Positions 14,969-23,288 of a stretch of 28,407 nucleotides of DNA are shown piece after piece. The translations under genes were made by a program, and so were the position numbers. The notes under the pieces were generated by a model. That model had not been told where the DNA came from and did not search any database. It worked only from the letters and a program-made list of their open reading frames with translations. The DNA lies in contig JALUWE010000501.1 in the NCBI GenBank assembly GCA_027019845.1, positions 1 through 28,407 of the forward strand, written 5' to 3'. Every line of letters begins with the position of its first letter. Position 1 is the stretch's first letter. This stretch comes from Anaerolineales bacterium (GTDB lineage Bacteria > Chloroflexota > Anaerolineae > Anaerolineales > JABWBV01).

Positions 14969-16017
14969 ACCTGGAAAATATCAACCTGGACATCCGTACC
15001 GGCGTCATCACAGCCACCATCCTGGCATTCACCGGGGTGGTGCTCTACTTTTGGCTGGGTTGGCGCACCATTCAGAAATCCCGCCAGTTGCGCTTCTACC
15101 GCAAGCGGCACGAAGGCATGTTGCGCGGCTGGCGCATGATCTTTTTCTCCGTTTTCTTGCTGATTTTGGGGCTGCTGATCAATTCCTACGCCGAACCGGT
15201 GGCCTATAACTTTTTCCCCCCCTCCCCCACCCCGACCCTGACCCCAACCATCACCCTCACCCCAACCATCACGCCCACCCCCAGCATCACCCTCACCCCG
15301 ACCATCACCAACACCCCCTCCGAGACCGACACCCCCACCCCTACACCCACCCCCTCCATCCCGCTGTACGTCGAAGCGCAGTTCGAAAGCACCGCCATAC
15401 CCAGCCCCGATTCGGTCTTCAGCCCGCTGGTCTTCACCCAGGGCATCGACGAGAATTACACCCCCCTCAACGCCTCCGAGGTGTTTACCAACCCGGTGGG
15501 GCACCTGTACGCCGTCTTCAGCTACGACAAGCTGGTGGACGGCGTTCAGTGGACCGCGCTCTGGTACCGCGACGGGGAGCTGGTGTATTTCGAGACCGAA
15601 CCCTGGGACGGCGGCAGCGGCGGCTTCGGTTATACGGATTGGAACCCCGAACAGGCCGACTGGCTGCCCGGCAACTATCAGGTACACCTCTTCCTGGGAA
15701 TGCAGCTATACCAGTCCGGCAGTTTTACCGTCGTAGGGATACCCCCGACCAGCGAACCGACTTCAACCCCTACCCCGGTGCTGACCCTGTCGCCCACACC
15801 GTCTCCCACCCGTACCCCGTATCTCTCGCCAACTCCCACACCGACCAAAACACCATTCCCGACCCCCTTACCCTCGGCCACCCCCACGCCGCGGCCCACC
15901 TACCCGCCTACCATAACGCCTTCGCCGACCATCACCCGCTGGCCCACTGCCACCCCGATCACGCCCTCGCCAACCATCACCCGCTGGCCGACCCTCACCA
16001 ACACCCCCCTGCCCTGA
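14965..16017 (+). CDS. Two-TM protein with Thr/Pro-rich linker and tail
   Basis: This 350-residue membrane protein has TM helices at about 13-35 and 57-78, then a Thr-Pro-rich linker (about 85-130, TPTITLTP-type repeats). A compact extracytoplasmic domain rich in Trp and aromatic residues follows (about 133-253, VQWTALWYRDGELVYFETEPW), and then a second, longer Thr-Pro-rich tail (about 258-350). The middle domain reads like a beta-sandwich but is not recognised. Thr-Pro repeats are common in exported proteins of filamentous Chloroflexota and may be glycosylated or span the envelope (inference). It overlaps the FAH gene by 4 nt and ends 4 nt before the convergent psuG stop, with no terminator between. 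Confidence 0.82.
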   Translation: MNLENINLDIRTGVITATILAFTGVVLYFWLGWRTIQKSRQLRFYRKRHEGMLRGWRMIFFSVFLLILGLLINSYAEPVAYNFFPPSPTPTLTPTITLTPTITPTPSITLTPTITNTPSETDTPTPTPTPSIPLYVEAQFESTAIPSPDSVFSPLVFTQGIDENYTPLNASEVFTNPVGHLYAVFSYDKLVDGVQWTALWYRDGELVYFETEPWDGGSGGFGYTDWNPEQADWLPGNYQVHLFLGMQLYQSGSFTVVGIPPTSEPTSTPTPVLTLSPTPSPTRTPYLSPTPTPTKTPFPTPLPSATPTPRPTYPPTITPSPTITRWPTATPITPSPTITRWPTLTNTPLP

Positions 16018-16021
16018 GCGG

Positions 16022-16945
16022 TCACACAACTGGCCGCTGCCTGGCAACGAATTCGACCGCGATTCGAGCCGCCACGCGGGCGTTGTTGCGCAGCAGCCCC
16101 AAATTGGCCTCCAGGCTGGCTTTGTGCGTCAATTCGCTCACCCGCGCCAGCAAAAACGGCGTGACCGCCTGGCCGCGGATGCCCCGCGCGGCGGCCTCCT
16201 CCAGGGCTTGCTGGATGGCTGTTTCCACCTCGGCTGCGGGCAGGGATACCTCCGCGGGCGGGGGTACGGCCACCAGCAGCGCACTCTCCAACCCCAACTG
16301 CCAGTGCGCCCGGGCGATCTCCACCACTTCCGCAGGGGAATCGGCCCGCACACCGACCGGCAAACCACTGTCCGGCGAGTAAAAGGCCGGAAACGCATCG
16401 CTCTGGTACCCGACCACCGGCACGCCCAGCGTTTCCAGCACTTCCAGGGTGGCGGACAGGTCCAAAATGGCTTTCGCGCCCGCGCAAACCACCACCATCG
16501 GCGTGCGCGCCAGCTGCGGGAGGTCCGCCGAAACGTCGAAGGGCGGCTCGCGGTGTACACCCCCGATCCCGCCGGTGGCGAACACGCGTATTCCGGCGCG
16601 GTGCGCGGCCAGCAGTGTACCTGCCACGGTGGTGCCCCCCATCTCTTTTTTCGCAATCGCAAGCCCGAAGTCCCGCACACTGACTTTGCGGGCCTGCCTG
16701 GTTTCGGCCAACCGTTCGAGTTGTTGCTGCGACAGGCCGACGTGAATTTTGCCGTCGAGCACCGCGATGGTGGCCGGGGTGGCGCCATGTTCCGCTACCG
16801 TGCGCTCCATATCCCGCGCCAGCCTCAGATTTTCGGGCGGCGGCAGACCGTGGGTGATCACCGCGGATTCCAGGGCTACCAGGGGTGTGTGGCGCTGCCG
16901 CGCCCGGCTGACTTCGGGGGAAAATGCAAAGAGTTTGAAATCCAT
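16022..16945 (-). CDS. psuG: Pseudouridine-5'-phosphate glycosidase
   Basis: This 307-residue PsuG splits the C-C bond of pseudouridine 5'-phosphate to give uracil and ribose 5-phosphate. Diagnostic blocks are ALESAVITHGLP with E26, KKEMGGTTVAGTLLAAHRAG, the glycine-rich VFATGGIGGVHR, and VVVCAGAKAILDLSATLE, where K158 fits the catalytic lysine. Full length. It follows psuK by 47 nt on the same strand, the normal order of the pathway, and ends the four-gene leftward operon. Confidence 0.96.
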   Translation of the reverse strand: MDFKLFAFSPEVSRARQRHTPLVALESAVITHGLPPPENLRLARDMERTVAEHGATPATIAVLDGKIHVGLSQQQLERLAETRQARKVSVRDFGLAIAKKEMGGTTVAGTLLAAHRAGIRVFATGGIGGVHREPPFDVSADLPQLARTPMVVVCAGAKAILDLSATLEVLETLGVPVVGYQSDAFPAFYSPDSGLPVGVRADSPAEVVEIARAHWQLGLESALLVAVPPPAEVSLPAAEVETAIQQALEEAAARGIRGQAVTPFLLARVSELTHKASLEANLGLLRNNARVAARIAVEFVARQRPVV

Positions 16946-16992
16946 GTAGGCGGGTGAGAAGGGGATGGCGTTGAAACGTTGAACGGCTGGCG

Positions 16993-17943
16993 CTACACCA
17001 CCAGGTGATCGTACAGTTGCTCGAGCGAGAGATCGGCGGCTACCGCGCCGGGGGAGCGCAGGGTCATGGAAGCCGCGGCCACGCCCAGGCGCACGGCTTC
17101 GTCGGGCGGGATGCTGTTGAGCAGCGCGAAAATGACCGCCGCGGTCAGCGCGTCGCCCGCGCCGGTTGGGTCGATGATCTCGGTGTGCAGGGCTGGAATG
17201 TGCCCGCTGTTCTCGGAGGTGGCGTACACCAGCCCGAATTCGGCCAGGGTGATGATGGCGAACGCTACTCCCTGGGCAACCAGTTTGCGTGCCATTTCCA
17301 GGGCTTGTGCGTGGTCGGACGGATCACAATCCCCCCCGGTCAGGATGGCGGCTTCCTGGTGGTTGGGCGTGATGATGTGCAGACGGTCGAGGTAGGGGGA
17401 CAAGCGGGATGCCAGTGTGGTGGAAGTCGGGTCTGCGCAAACGGGCAATTTTGCCCGGCGTGCCAGCGACAAGACAGTGCGCAGGGTTTTGGGCGGAATG
17501 TTGGCGTCGAGAAACAGGATGGAGGCCTGCTTGAACAAATCGGCGTGTTCCCGGATATAGGCGGAGGAAAGAAAATCCATCGTGCGCATGTCATCCAGGC
17601 CGAAGGCCAGTTCGCCGCTTTTGTTGACCACAGCCATGTAGGCGCTGGTCGGGTTATCCGGCACGCGCAGCACGGCGTCCACGTTGACCCCGGCCTCCCG
17701 GGTGTAGTTCAATAACTGGCTGCCGATCAAATCGTCGCCGATGGCGGAGAGCAGATGTACCGGGTGCCCCAGTCTGGCCAGGTTTTCGGCCACGTTGCGG
17801 CCTACACCGCCGAAAGAGGCCCGGATGTAGGCCGGTTTGGAGGTGCCGGGGGATAGCTCGGTTTCTATGCGGCCCACCATGTCGATGCCGGAGGCGCCAA
17901 TCACCAGAACGAAAGCTGTGTTATCTATTTCGGAGGTCAACAT
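16993..17943 (-). CDS. psuK: Pseudouridine kinase (PfkB family)
   Basis: This 316-residue PfkB-type sugar/nucleoside kinase has the N-terminal SFGGVGRNVAENLARLG motif and the C-terminal DPTGAGDAL, with D264 as catalytic base. Next to psuG its role is phosphorylation of pseudouridine to the 5'-phosphate, supplying PsuG. It starts 5 nt after the stop of the upstream SPFH-like gene without a Shine-Dalgarno, so translation is likely coupled to that gene. Other PfkB substrates are possible on sequence alone; the neighbour decides the call. Confidence 0.92.
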   Translation of the reverse strand: MLTSEIDNTAFVLVIGASGIDMVGRIETELSPGTSKPAYIRASFGGVGRNVAENLARLGHPVHLLSAIGDDLIGSQLLNYTREAGVNVDAVLRVPDNPTSAYMAVVNKSGELAFGLDDMRTMDFLSSAYIREHADLFKQASILFLDANIPPKTLRTVLSLARRAKLPVCADPTSTTLASRLSPYLDRLHIITPNHQEAAILTGGDCDPSDHAQALEMARKLVAQGVAFAIITLAEFGLVYATSENSGHIPALHTEIIDPTGAGDALTAAVIFALLNSIPPDEAVRLGVAAASMTLRSPGAVAADLSLEQLYDHLVV

Positions 17944-17948
17944 GAGCG

Positions 17949-19556
17949 TTACAGGCTATCCAGCAGGTTGATGGTTTCAACAAGCTCCGATGGAGGCTGC
18001 TGGCCGTTGCGCACATACAAGTCGCGTGCGTTTTTGAGTTTTTCTCGATAGGCTAACATCAGTTTGTATTTGATCTCGTTGGCGGTGAGGTTTTCCTGCT
18101 TGCGCAATGCGCCAAAAGCGTTGATCGGAATATCCTGGATGATGCGTCTCAATTCATCCAAACGGCTTTTGCGCCGGATTTGAGCCAGTTCGTATTCGTT
18201 GCCCTCGATGCGATTTTTGACGGTCTGCTCCCAGGCTTCCAGGTGTTTTTCCGAAATGGTTGGGGTATCCCAGGTGCCAACGCCGACCCAGTAGATGTCA
18301 AACCCTCGTTTTTTGCCTTCGCCGGGTTCTCCCTGCACCATACGGGTAATGTAATCGCGGGCGATGAACTCCGAAATGGTGGAGACATCCAGCGTCAAGT
18401 CCTTGGGGCGCCGGTTGGGGAATTGTTCCTGGATTTTTTGCCGGATAGCAGCCAGTTCCTGAGGGCTGATGTTTGCCAGAAATTCGTCCAGGGTATGGCC
18501 TGCAATGAACGTGCGCAACCTGGCGAGGATATTGTTGATGGCTCTGCGTGTCCAGGACTGCTTGGTTTGTTTGTAAGTCAGGTTCATGATGGCTTCGATA
18601 ACCGCTTGTTTGTCATAATACAGTTGCGGCTCTTCGGGAGGGGTTTCGTTCGGGCTGTCGGTTGTTGTGGGTGGCAGGGTGTTGGCCGCCGCTCTGGCCC
18701 TGGCGTGATCGGGTTTTTGGCCGCGATGCACGCTAAATACCATGTTGATGTTTTTGGCTTTTACCTTGATGCCGTCTTTGGTGCGGCTTTCGACGGTCTG
18801 GTTGTCCACGAATTGGTCGCGCATATCGTAAATGGCGCGCAATCGCTCGAATCCCTCTAACTCGACATAGCCGTCTTCGGGGAAGATGACATGCGGCTCG
18901 CCGTCGATCTTCTCGAAGAGGGCCACGTTTTCGATGTGTACCAACACTTTGCCCGGCCCGCCGATGCGAAACACGGGTGAGTCGCGGTAATCGGCGGGAA
19001 TTTCGCCATTGCGGATTTGAACCCGCGGATAACGCCCGACGAACGCGGCGATGCGGATGAAGTCCGCGGCGATGGATACATCGCCTAACTCGAAGATGTC
19101 GTCCAGGTAAATGGCCGCGGTACGAAAGGCAACCCAAAAGGCCAGCCCGATGACGAGCACGCGGCGCAGAATGTCGGCCTCGAAATAAGGGGTGGCGGCT
19201 ACCACCAACAGCCGGACGATCAATTGGATGCGCAACAAGGTGCTGATCATCAATTGTGCCGCGAAATCCTCCGGCTCTGGAAAGGTGACCCATGGTTGGA
19301 TATTGTCGAAATCCGGGGGATGAGCGGCATAGGCGAAAAGTGTCCAGATCAACCAACCGAGCGGGAATATGAAACTGCGGATGATCCGGCCGCGTAGATT
19401 GATTTGGAATAGGGGGTGAATAAACGGGTCGATGAAATCGAGCAACCAGTAAGCCCCCTTCTTCACCGCCCTCAGCGTGCCTTGTAGCAGTGCGCGCAAA
19501 TCTTTCACAAATTGCGTGAGCGTGTTGATTTGCTGTGCGTTATCGGATTGCGCCAT
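17949..19556 (-). CDS. Membrane protein B with SPFH/band-7-like core, function unknown
   Basis: This 535-residue protein has an N-terminal membrane part with hydrophobic helices at about 58-77, 102-121 and 130-151. A region that reads like an SPFH/band-7 domain follows (about 165-280): GPGKVLVHIENVALFEKIDG, then a central EGFERLRAIYDMRDQFV and the typical ESRTKDGIKVKAKNINMVFS turn. A Pro-rich spacer (about 280-310) leads to a long helical C-terminus ending in charged, coiled-coil-like segments (EYELAQIRRKSRLDELRRII). SPFH proteins form large ring or cage assemblies on membranes; that function here is inference. It begins 1 nt after the stop of protein A and 5 nt before psuK. No database family was confirmed. 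Confidence 0.75.
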   Translation of the reverse strand: MAQSDNAQQINTLTQFVKDLRALLQGTLRAVKKGAYWLLDFIDPFIHPLFQINLRGRIIRSFIFPLGWLIWTLFAYAAHPPDFDNIQPWVTFPEPEDFAAQLMISTLLRIQLIVRLLVVAATPYFEADILRRVLVIGLAFWVAFRTAAIYLDDIFELGDVSIAADFIRIAAFVGRYPRVQIRNGEIPADYRDSPVFRIGGPGKVLVHIENVALFEKIDGEPHVIFPEDGYVELEGFERLRAIYDMRDQFVDNQTVESRTKDGIKVKAKNINMVFSVHRGQKPDHARARAAANTLPPTTTDSPNETPPEEPQLYYDKQAVIEAIMNLTYKQTKQSWTRRAINNILARLRTFIAGHTLDEFLANISPQELAAIRQKIQEQFPNRRPKDLTLDVSTISEFIARDYITRMVQGEPGEGKKRGFDIYWVGVGTWDTPTISEKHLEAWEQTVKNRIEGNEYELAQIRRKSRLDELRRIIQDIPINAFGALRKQENLTANEIKYKLMLAYREKLKNARDLYVRNGQQPPSELVETINLLDSL

Positions 19557-19557
19557 G

Positions 19558-21051
19558 CTAATTGCTCCGGATCCACTCGATCAGGCTCACGATGTCCTGC
19601 TTTTCGTTGGTAAGATATTGGTGTAGTTCAGGATCGCGGATACATTGCTCCAGGGTGCCGCGCACCAAAAATTCCAACACCGCATTCAGGTCCGGGAGCG
19701 ACTGTTGAGACAGCTTTGCGGCCGGCAGGCGGCTGGCCGAGACCGCGAAGTCTTGCAAAGCGATCTCATATCCCTGGTGAGCGGCCAGACTCCGCTGCTG
19801 GCGGACATAACGCTCTTCTTCTTTGGCGCGTTCCAGCCAGTTGGCCCGCCATTGTGCGACCAGTTTTTCTTCCACCTTGCGCTCGAAACGCAGATTGGCA
19901 ATTGCAGCCGCCTGCACCTTGATGCCGCGTTCTTTCAATATCTTGTACTCCTGGCTCTCGATTTGAATGCCGGTCGGGTTGCCGAATTCGTCCAGTTTTT
20001 CGACGTATTTTTGGGTCAGTCTCTCCCGTACCGCTTTGCTGATTTTTTCGTACGCGGTTTCCAATGTTCTCTCCGCCGGGTTGATGGTGGCAAAGGTGAA
20101 CAATTCGTCGAGTTTGAACTTTCTCACCAGTTCCCGCCACACGTCCACGGCAAGATAGGCTGGCAGGTTGTTCCAGGATTGGTAGCGTGCCTGGCTGCTC
20201 AATCTCTCCTGCGGGTCAACGCTTTCGTGCCGGATGGCGCGCTCCACCGAGACCAGATCGCACACAAACTGGGTGCGCGCTTTCTTTTCTGTTCCGTTTG
20301 GTGTTTGTGGTTTTATGTTGGTTTTCTCGTCGTAGGGGTCGTCATCGAGTTGAAATGTGGTCAGGATGTTGGGGACGATCTCTACGCCATCGCGGGTGAG
20401 GGCGCTGGTTTCCCACCTGCGTTGCATACGGTCTTGGTACGCCTCGTCCGATTCGTCCTCCCCCTGTGGGGCAAAGGGGTCCTCACCGGGTTTGGGCCCC
20501 ACCATTTGGGATTGGCGGTAGAGGCTGACTGCTCCGGCAACTTTCTCGAAGCGTCTGGTGAACACTGTTCCCGGCCCGACGGTACGGGTAAAGGCCAGGG
20601 CTGAACGCAGCACCGCTGCGCTGGCCGTGTCCAACACCACCACCCCCCAGCTTGGCTTTTCCATTTCGCGCTTGCGCTGGATCACCTCCCCGTCGCGGAT
20701 GAAGATCGCGGGTCCGTGTTGGCCGACCATGTACAACAACAGCCGCACCACCACCCAAAACCGCTCGCGGGTGTGGTTGAGCGGCAAAACATATTGCGAG
20801 AAAAAGGCAATCCATACCAGAAACATGATCGCCAGCAGCCACATATCTTGCCACAAGGCATTGACATTTTCCGGCAGCCCGATCTGCTCCTGGTATTGCG
20901 GGAAGAAAACCTTCAGGGCGATAAACATCAGGTAATCTTCCAACGAGGGCCAGCCTGATCGGTATACCTGGTACCAATACAAAATCCCGACCACAACCGT
21001 CACGATGACGATCTGTTTTTTGGGATTCTGGAAGGTGGAACGGCTTTGCAT
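19558..21051 (-). CDS. Membrane protein A with SPFH/band-7-like core, function unknown
   Basis: This 497-residue protein has hydrophobic helices at about 14-30 and 70-91, and perhaps 98-110. It then has an SPFH-like region (about 112-240): HGPAIFIRDGEVIQRK, GVVVLDTASAAVLRS, TVGPGTVFT and the ALTRDGVEIVPNILTTFQL turn near 217. The C-terminal half has ERGIKVQAAAIANLRFE followed by a charged helix (VEEKLVAQWRANWLERAKEEE), as in prohibitin/flotillin-type proteins. It resembles protein B in layout but not closely in sequence, suggesting a hetero-oligomer. The ATG at 21051 was chosen because a promoter -10 ends 6 nt before it. A longer in-frame start at 21153 lies upstream of that promoter and overlaps the divergent gene. 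Confidence 0.75.
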   Translation of the reverse strand: MQSRSTFQNPKKQIVIVTVVVGILYWYQVYRSGWPSLEDYLMFIALKVFFPQYQEQIGLPENVNALWQDMWLLAIMFLVWIAFFSQYVLPLNHTRERFWVVVRLLLYMVGQHGPAIFIRDGEVIQRKREMEKPSWGVVVLDTASAAVLRSALAFTRTVGPGTVFTRRFEKVAGAVSLYRQSQMVGPKPGEDPFAPQGEDESDEAYQDRMQRRWETSALTRDGVEIVPNILTTFQLDDDPYDEKTNIKPQTPNGTEKKARTQFVCDLVSVERAIRHESVDPQERLSSQARYQSWNNLPAYLAVDVWRELVRKFKLDELFTFATINPAERTLETAYEKISKAVRERLTQKYVEKLDEFGNPTGIQIESQEYKILKERGIKVQAAAIANLRFERKVEEKLVAQWRANWLERAKEEERYVRQQRSLAAHQGYEIALQDFAVSASRLPAAKLSQQSLPDLNAVLEFLVRGTLEQCIRDPELHQYLTNEKQDIVSLIEWIRSN

Positions 21052-21057
21052 AAGACG

Positions 21058-21087
21058 ATTGTATACTAGAGTGGAGTGTTTTGGCAA
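21058..21087 (-). promoter_or_regulatory. Leaderless promoter of the SPFH-psuKG operon
   Basis: Minus strand: -35 TTGCCA (21082-21087), 18-bp spacer, -10 TACAAT (21058-21063) ending 6 nt before the ATG at 21051. The -35 shares its bases with the -35 of the opposite promoter. Confidence 0.65.
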
Positions 21088-21111
21088 CCGGCTGAGGTAT
21101 GCTGATAAAAT
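21081..21111 (+). promoter_or_regulatory. Leaderless promoter of the PHP gene
   Basis: Plus strand: -35 TTGGCA (21081-21086), 19-bp spacer, -10 TAAAAT (21106-21111) ending 6 nt before the ATG at 21118. No Shine-Dalgarno is present. Confidence 0.6.
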
Positions 21112-21117
21112 GGTTTC

Positions 21118-21789
21118 ATGCCCGAACGAGTGAGTCTGGAATTTCACTGCCACACCATCTTTTCAAAAGACAGTCTGACTTCCCCTGAATTGCTGGTGCG
21201 GGCGTGCCAGCGGAAAGGAATTGATCGGGTGGTTGTGACCGATCATAACACCATTCGCGGCGCGTTGATCGCCCAGGAGATCGATCCGCAGCGGGTCATT
21301 GTGGGGGAAGAGATCATGACGCAGAGGGGGGAACTGCTGGCCGCGTTCGTGAAAGAGGAAATTCCGCCGGGGCTGCCCCCGATGGAGGCGATTGTCCGGC
21401 TGAGAGAGCAGGGCGCGTTCATCAGCGTTTCCCACCCCTTCGATTACACCCGCAGCGGCCATTGGACGCCGGACGACCTGCGCCGCATCGCGCCGCTGGT
21501 GGACGCGGTGGAAGTGTTCAACGCGCGCTGCTTCTCCGCGGGCATGGATGAGCGAGCCGGGGAATTTGCGCGGGAACATGATCTGCTGGGCACGGTCGGT
21601 TCGGATGCGCACACGGCATTCGAGTTGGGCAGCGCGGTGCAGGAACTACCGCCCTTTCACGATGCCAGCACTTTGCGAATTGCGCTCAGGCAGGCCAGAT
21701 ACCGGGTCTCGCGTTCGGGATGGTGGGTGAGGCTGGCCTCGCGGTATGCTGTCATGGCAAAGATGCTGCACATAGCCGGCCGCGAGTGA
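21118..21789 (+). CDS. PHP-domain metal-dependent phosphoesterase
   Basis: This 223-residue stand-alone PHP protein has the expected metal ligands in order: H10 and H12 (EFHCHTIFSKDSL, also D18), D42/H43 (VVVTDHNTIRG), E64/E65 (VGEEIM), H106 (SVSHPFDY) and D163/H165 (GSDAHT). PHP enzymes of this size include nucleoside 3',5'-bisphosphate and histidinol-phosphate phosphatases; the substrate here is not determinable. It is divergent from the SPFH-like/psuKG operon, with overlapping promoter -35 boxes, so opposite or balanced expression with that operon is likely. Confidence 0.9.
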   Translation: MPERVSLEFHCHTIFSKDSLTSPELLVRACQRKGIDRVVVTDHNTIRGALIAQEIDPQRVIVGEEIMTQRGELLAAFVKEEIPPGLPPMEAIVRLREQGAFISVSHPFDYTRSGHWTPDDLRRIAPLVDAVEVFNARCFSAGMDERAGEFAREHDLLGTVGSDAHTAFELGSAVQELPPFHDASTLRIALRQARYRVSRSGWWVRLASRYAVMAKMLHIAGRE

Positions 21790-21993
21790 ACCCCGCCCCT
21801 CTGGCTGCCTGGTAGATTGCAAAAGCCAGGCCCGGGGTGCTCAGCCTCGAGACGCAGATTATTTCCCCCCAGGCTATCGGAATTTTCTATTCTTATCCCT
21901 AAAGCCTCAAAATTTCCGATACAATGGGTAAAGCCGCCCATAGAATTCGATCCACATGACAAACGGTTACAACTTTGGGAGCAGTTATCGAAA

Positions 21994-22884
21994 ATGTCGA
22001 AAGGTACGAAAACCAGCAGTTTTGGCACAAACGCTAGAATCAGCCATGATTCTTCTTCATACTACAATTCACGGCTATACTCAGAGTTACCCACAACCAC
22101 CGGCCAAAAGATGAGGCCAGACAATCCATTTCCCGAACACCTGAGAAATCGTATTCTCGAGGGAAGCTCGGAGAAAATGGAAAAACTTCCAGACAATTCG
22201 CTTCATCTGATGGTAACCTCACCTCCCTATAATGTCTCGAAAGAGTACGACGAAGACTTATCATTGAAAGAATATTTGGATTTGCTTTATCGAGTATTTT
22301 CAGAAACTTATCGTGTTCTGGTAAATGGTGGGCGCGCCTGTATCAATGTGGCGAACTTGGGACGAAAACCATATATTCCTCTTTCCGATTATATTTCCGG
22401 CATGATGACCGATATAGGATTTTTGATGAGAGGGGAGATCATCTGGAATAAAGGGGCGGGGGCAGGCGTTTCAATGGCCTGGGGAAGTTGGCGATCGGCC
22501 TCCAACCCCGTACTACGCGACGTTCACGAATACATCCTGGTATTTTCAAAAGGCTCATTCCAACGACAAAAGCCAGCCGAAAACGGAGATACTATTGAGC
22601 GCGAACAATTCATGGAATGGACAAAGTCCGTTTGGACGATGAATACGGAATCGGCCAAAAAGGTGGGACATCCGGCCCCTTTTCCAATCGAGCTGCCATA
22701 CCGGCTTATTCAGCTCTACACATTCAAAGATGATGTTGTGTTAGACCCATTCATGGGCAGTGGAACGACTGCAATTGCGGCGTTGAAGTCGCAACGATAC
22801 TACATCGGTTACGAGGTCGATCCTGAATATGTGAAATTGGCCGAGAAGCGTATCGAGCCATATAAAATTCAGGTACAGCAGTGA
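21994..22884 (+). CDS. Orphan site-specific DNA methyltransferase (N4-C or N6-A)
   Basis: This 296-residue amino-methyltransferase has the catalytic motif TSPPY (about 75-79) before the SAM-binding motif DPFMGSGTT (from about 251), the beta-class order. It would methylate an exocyclic amine of A or C in an unknown target site. No restriction gene or specificity subunit is adjacent, so it may be a solitary regulatory methylase or the remnant of a restriction-modification system. The start is uncertain: ATG 21994 gives a family-like length and keeps the FGTNARISHDSSSYYNSRLY segment, while ATG 22111 would start closer to the catalytic domain. Base composition is visibly more A+T-rich than neighbours, suggesting horizontal transfer. 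A possible -10 TACAAT is at 21920-21925. Confidence 0.88.
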   Translation: MSKGTKTSSFGTNARISHDSSSYYNSRLYSELPTTTGQKMRPDNPFPEHLRNRILEGSSEKMEKLPDNSLHLMVTSPPYNVSKEYDEDLSLKEYLDLLYRVFSETYRVLVNGGRACINVANLGRKPYIPLSDYISGMMTDIGFLMRGEIIWNKGAGAGVSMAWGSWRSASNPVLRDVHEYILVFSKGSFQRQKPAENGDTIEREQFMEWTKSVWTMNTESAKKVGHPAPFPIELPYRLIQLYTFKDDVVLDPFMGSGTTAIAALKSQRYYIGYEVDPEYVKLAEKRIEPYKIQVQQ

Positions 22885-22924
22885 TGCAGGTGATTGTCCG
22901 GTCTCATTCAGGAGCAGGAGTTAT

Positions 22925-22946
22925 GCAGTTCGTGCCTGCGAACTGC
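22925..22946. repeat. Hairpin after the methyltransferase gene
   Basis: The perfect 8-bp arms GCAGTTCG and CGAACTGC enclose a 6-nt loop, 41 nt after the methyltransferase stop. No T-run follows, so a terminator role is only possible. Confidence 0.5.
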
Positions 22947-22982
22947 CTGTGTCATTCTTCTGAGCGACCGGCTGTTGCCTGC

Positions 22983-23190
22983 GTCATTCTGAGCGACAGC
23001 GAAGAATCTCAAAGATGGCAGGGGAGACGGGGGACGGATGACCGGGGACGGGGGACGGTTGTTCGAGGCGTGGTTATTGGGGGTCGGGGCGACCGGCCGG
23101 TCGCCCCCCCGACGGTCGCTGCGCTCCGGATTCTTCGGGCACTGCGTGCCTTCAGAATGACAGGAGGGGTGCGCTCCCTCAGAATGACAT
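22983..23190. repeat. Cluster of dispersed repeats in both orientations
   Basis: A plus-strand copy of GTCATTCTGAGCGACAGCGAAGAATCTC-type sequence (22983-23010) is followed by a G-rich GGGGACG tandem (about 23021-23060), a perfect 22-bp palindrome (23086-23107), an inverted copy (23128-23162) and an inverted fragment (23176-23190). With the hairpin at 22925 these account for most of the 404-bp gap between the methyltransferase and dehydrogenase genes. No gene is seen. Confidence 0.8.
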
Positions 23191-23257
23191 AAAGTGGCCG
23201 GTTTCGAAGATATTTCGAAGATCGGGCATAAGGACCCGGTAGTAGCTCGAATTGGGG

Positions 23258-23263
23258 TACACT
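23258..23263 (+). promoter_or_regulatory. Possible -10 box for the dehydrogenase operon
   Basis: TACACT is 25 nt before the ATG at 23289, which has a clear AAAGGAGT Shine-Dalgarno. No convincing -35 is seen. Confidence 0.3.
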
Positions 23264-23288
23264 TGGGGAAAAACACAAAGGAGTACCC

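Noticed and set aside
15204..15446. Minus-strand Val/Gly repeat frame opposite the Thr-Pro coding region
   Set aside because: It is a shadow of the plus-strand Thr-Pro codons; the plus-strand frame has TM helices and a folded domain in continuity.
21052..21153. Longer N-terminus for SPFH-like protein A
   Set aside because: It would extend through its own promoter and into the coding start of the divergent PHP gene; the first TM helix follows directly after the ATG at 21051.
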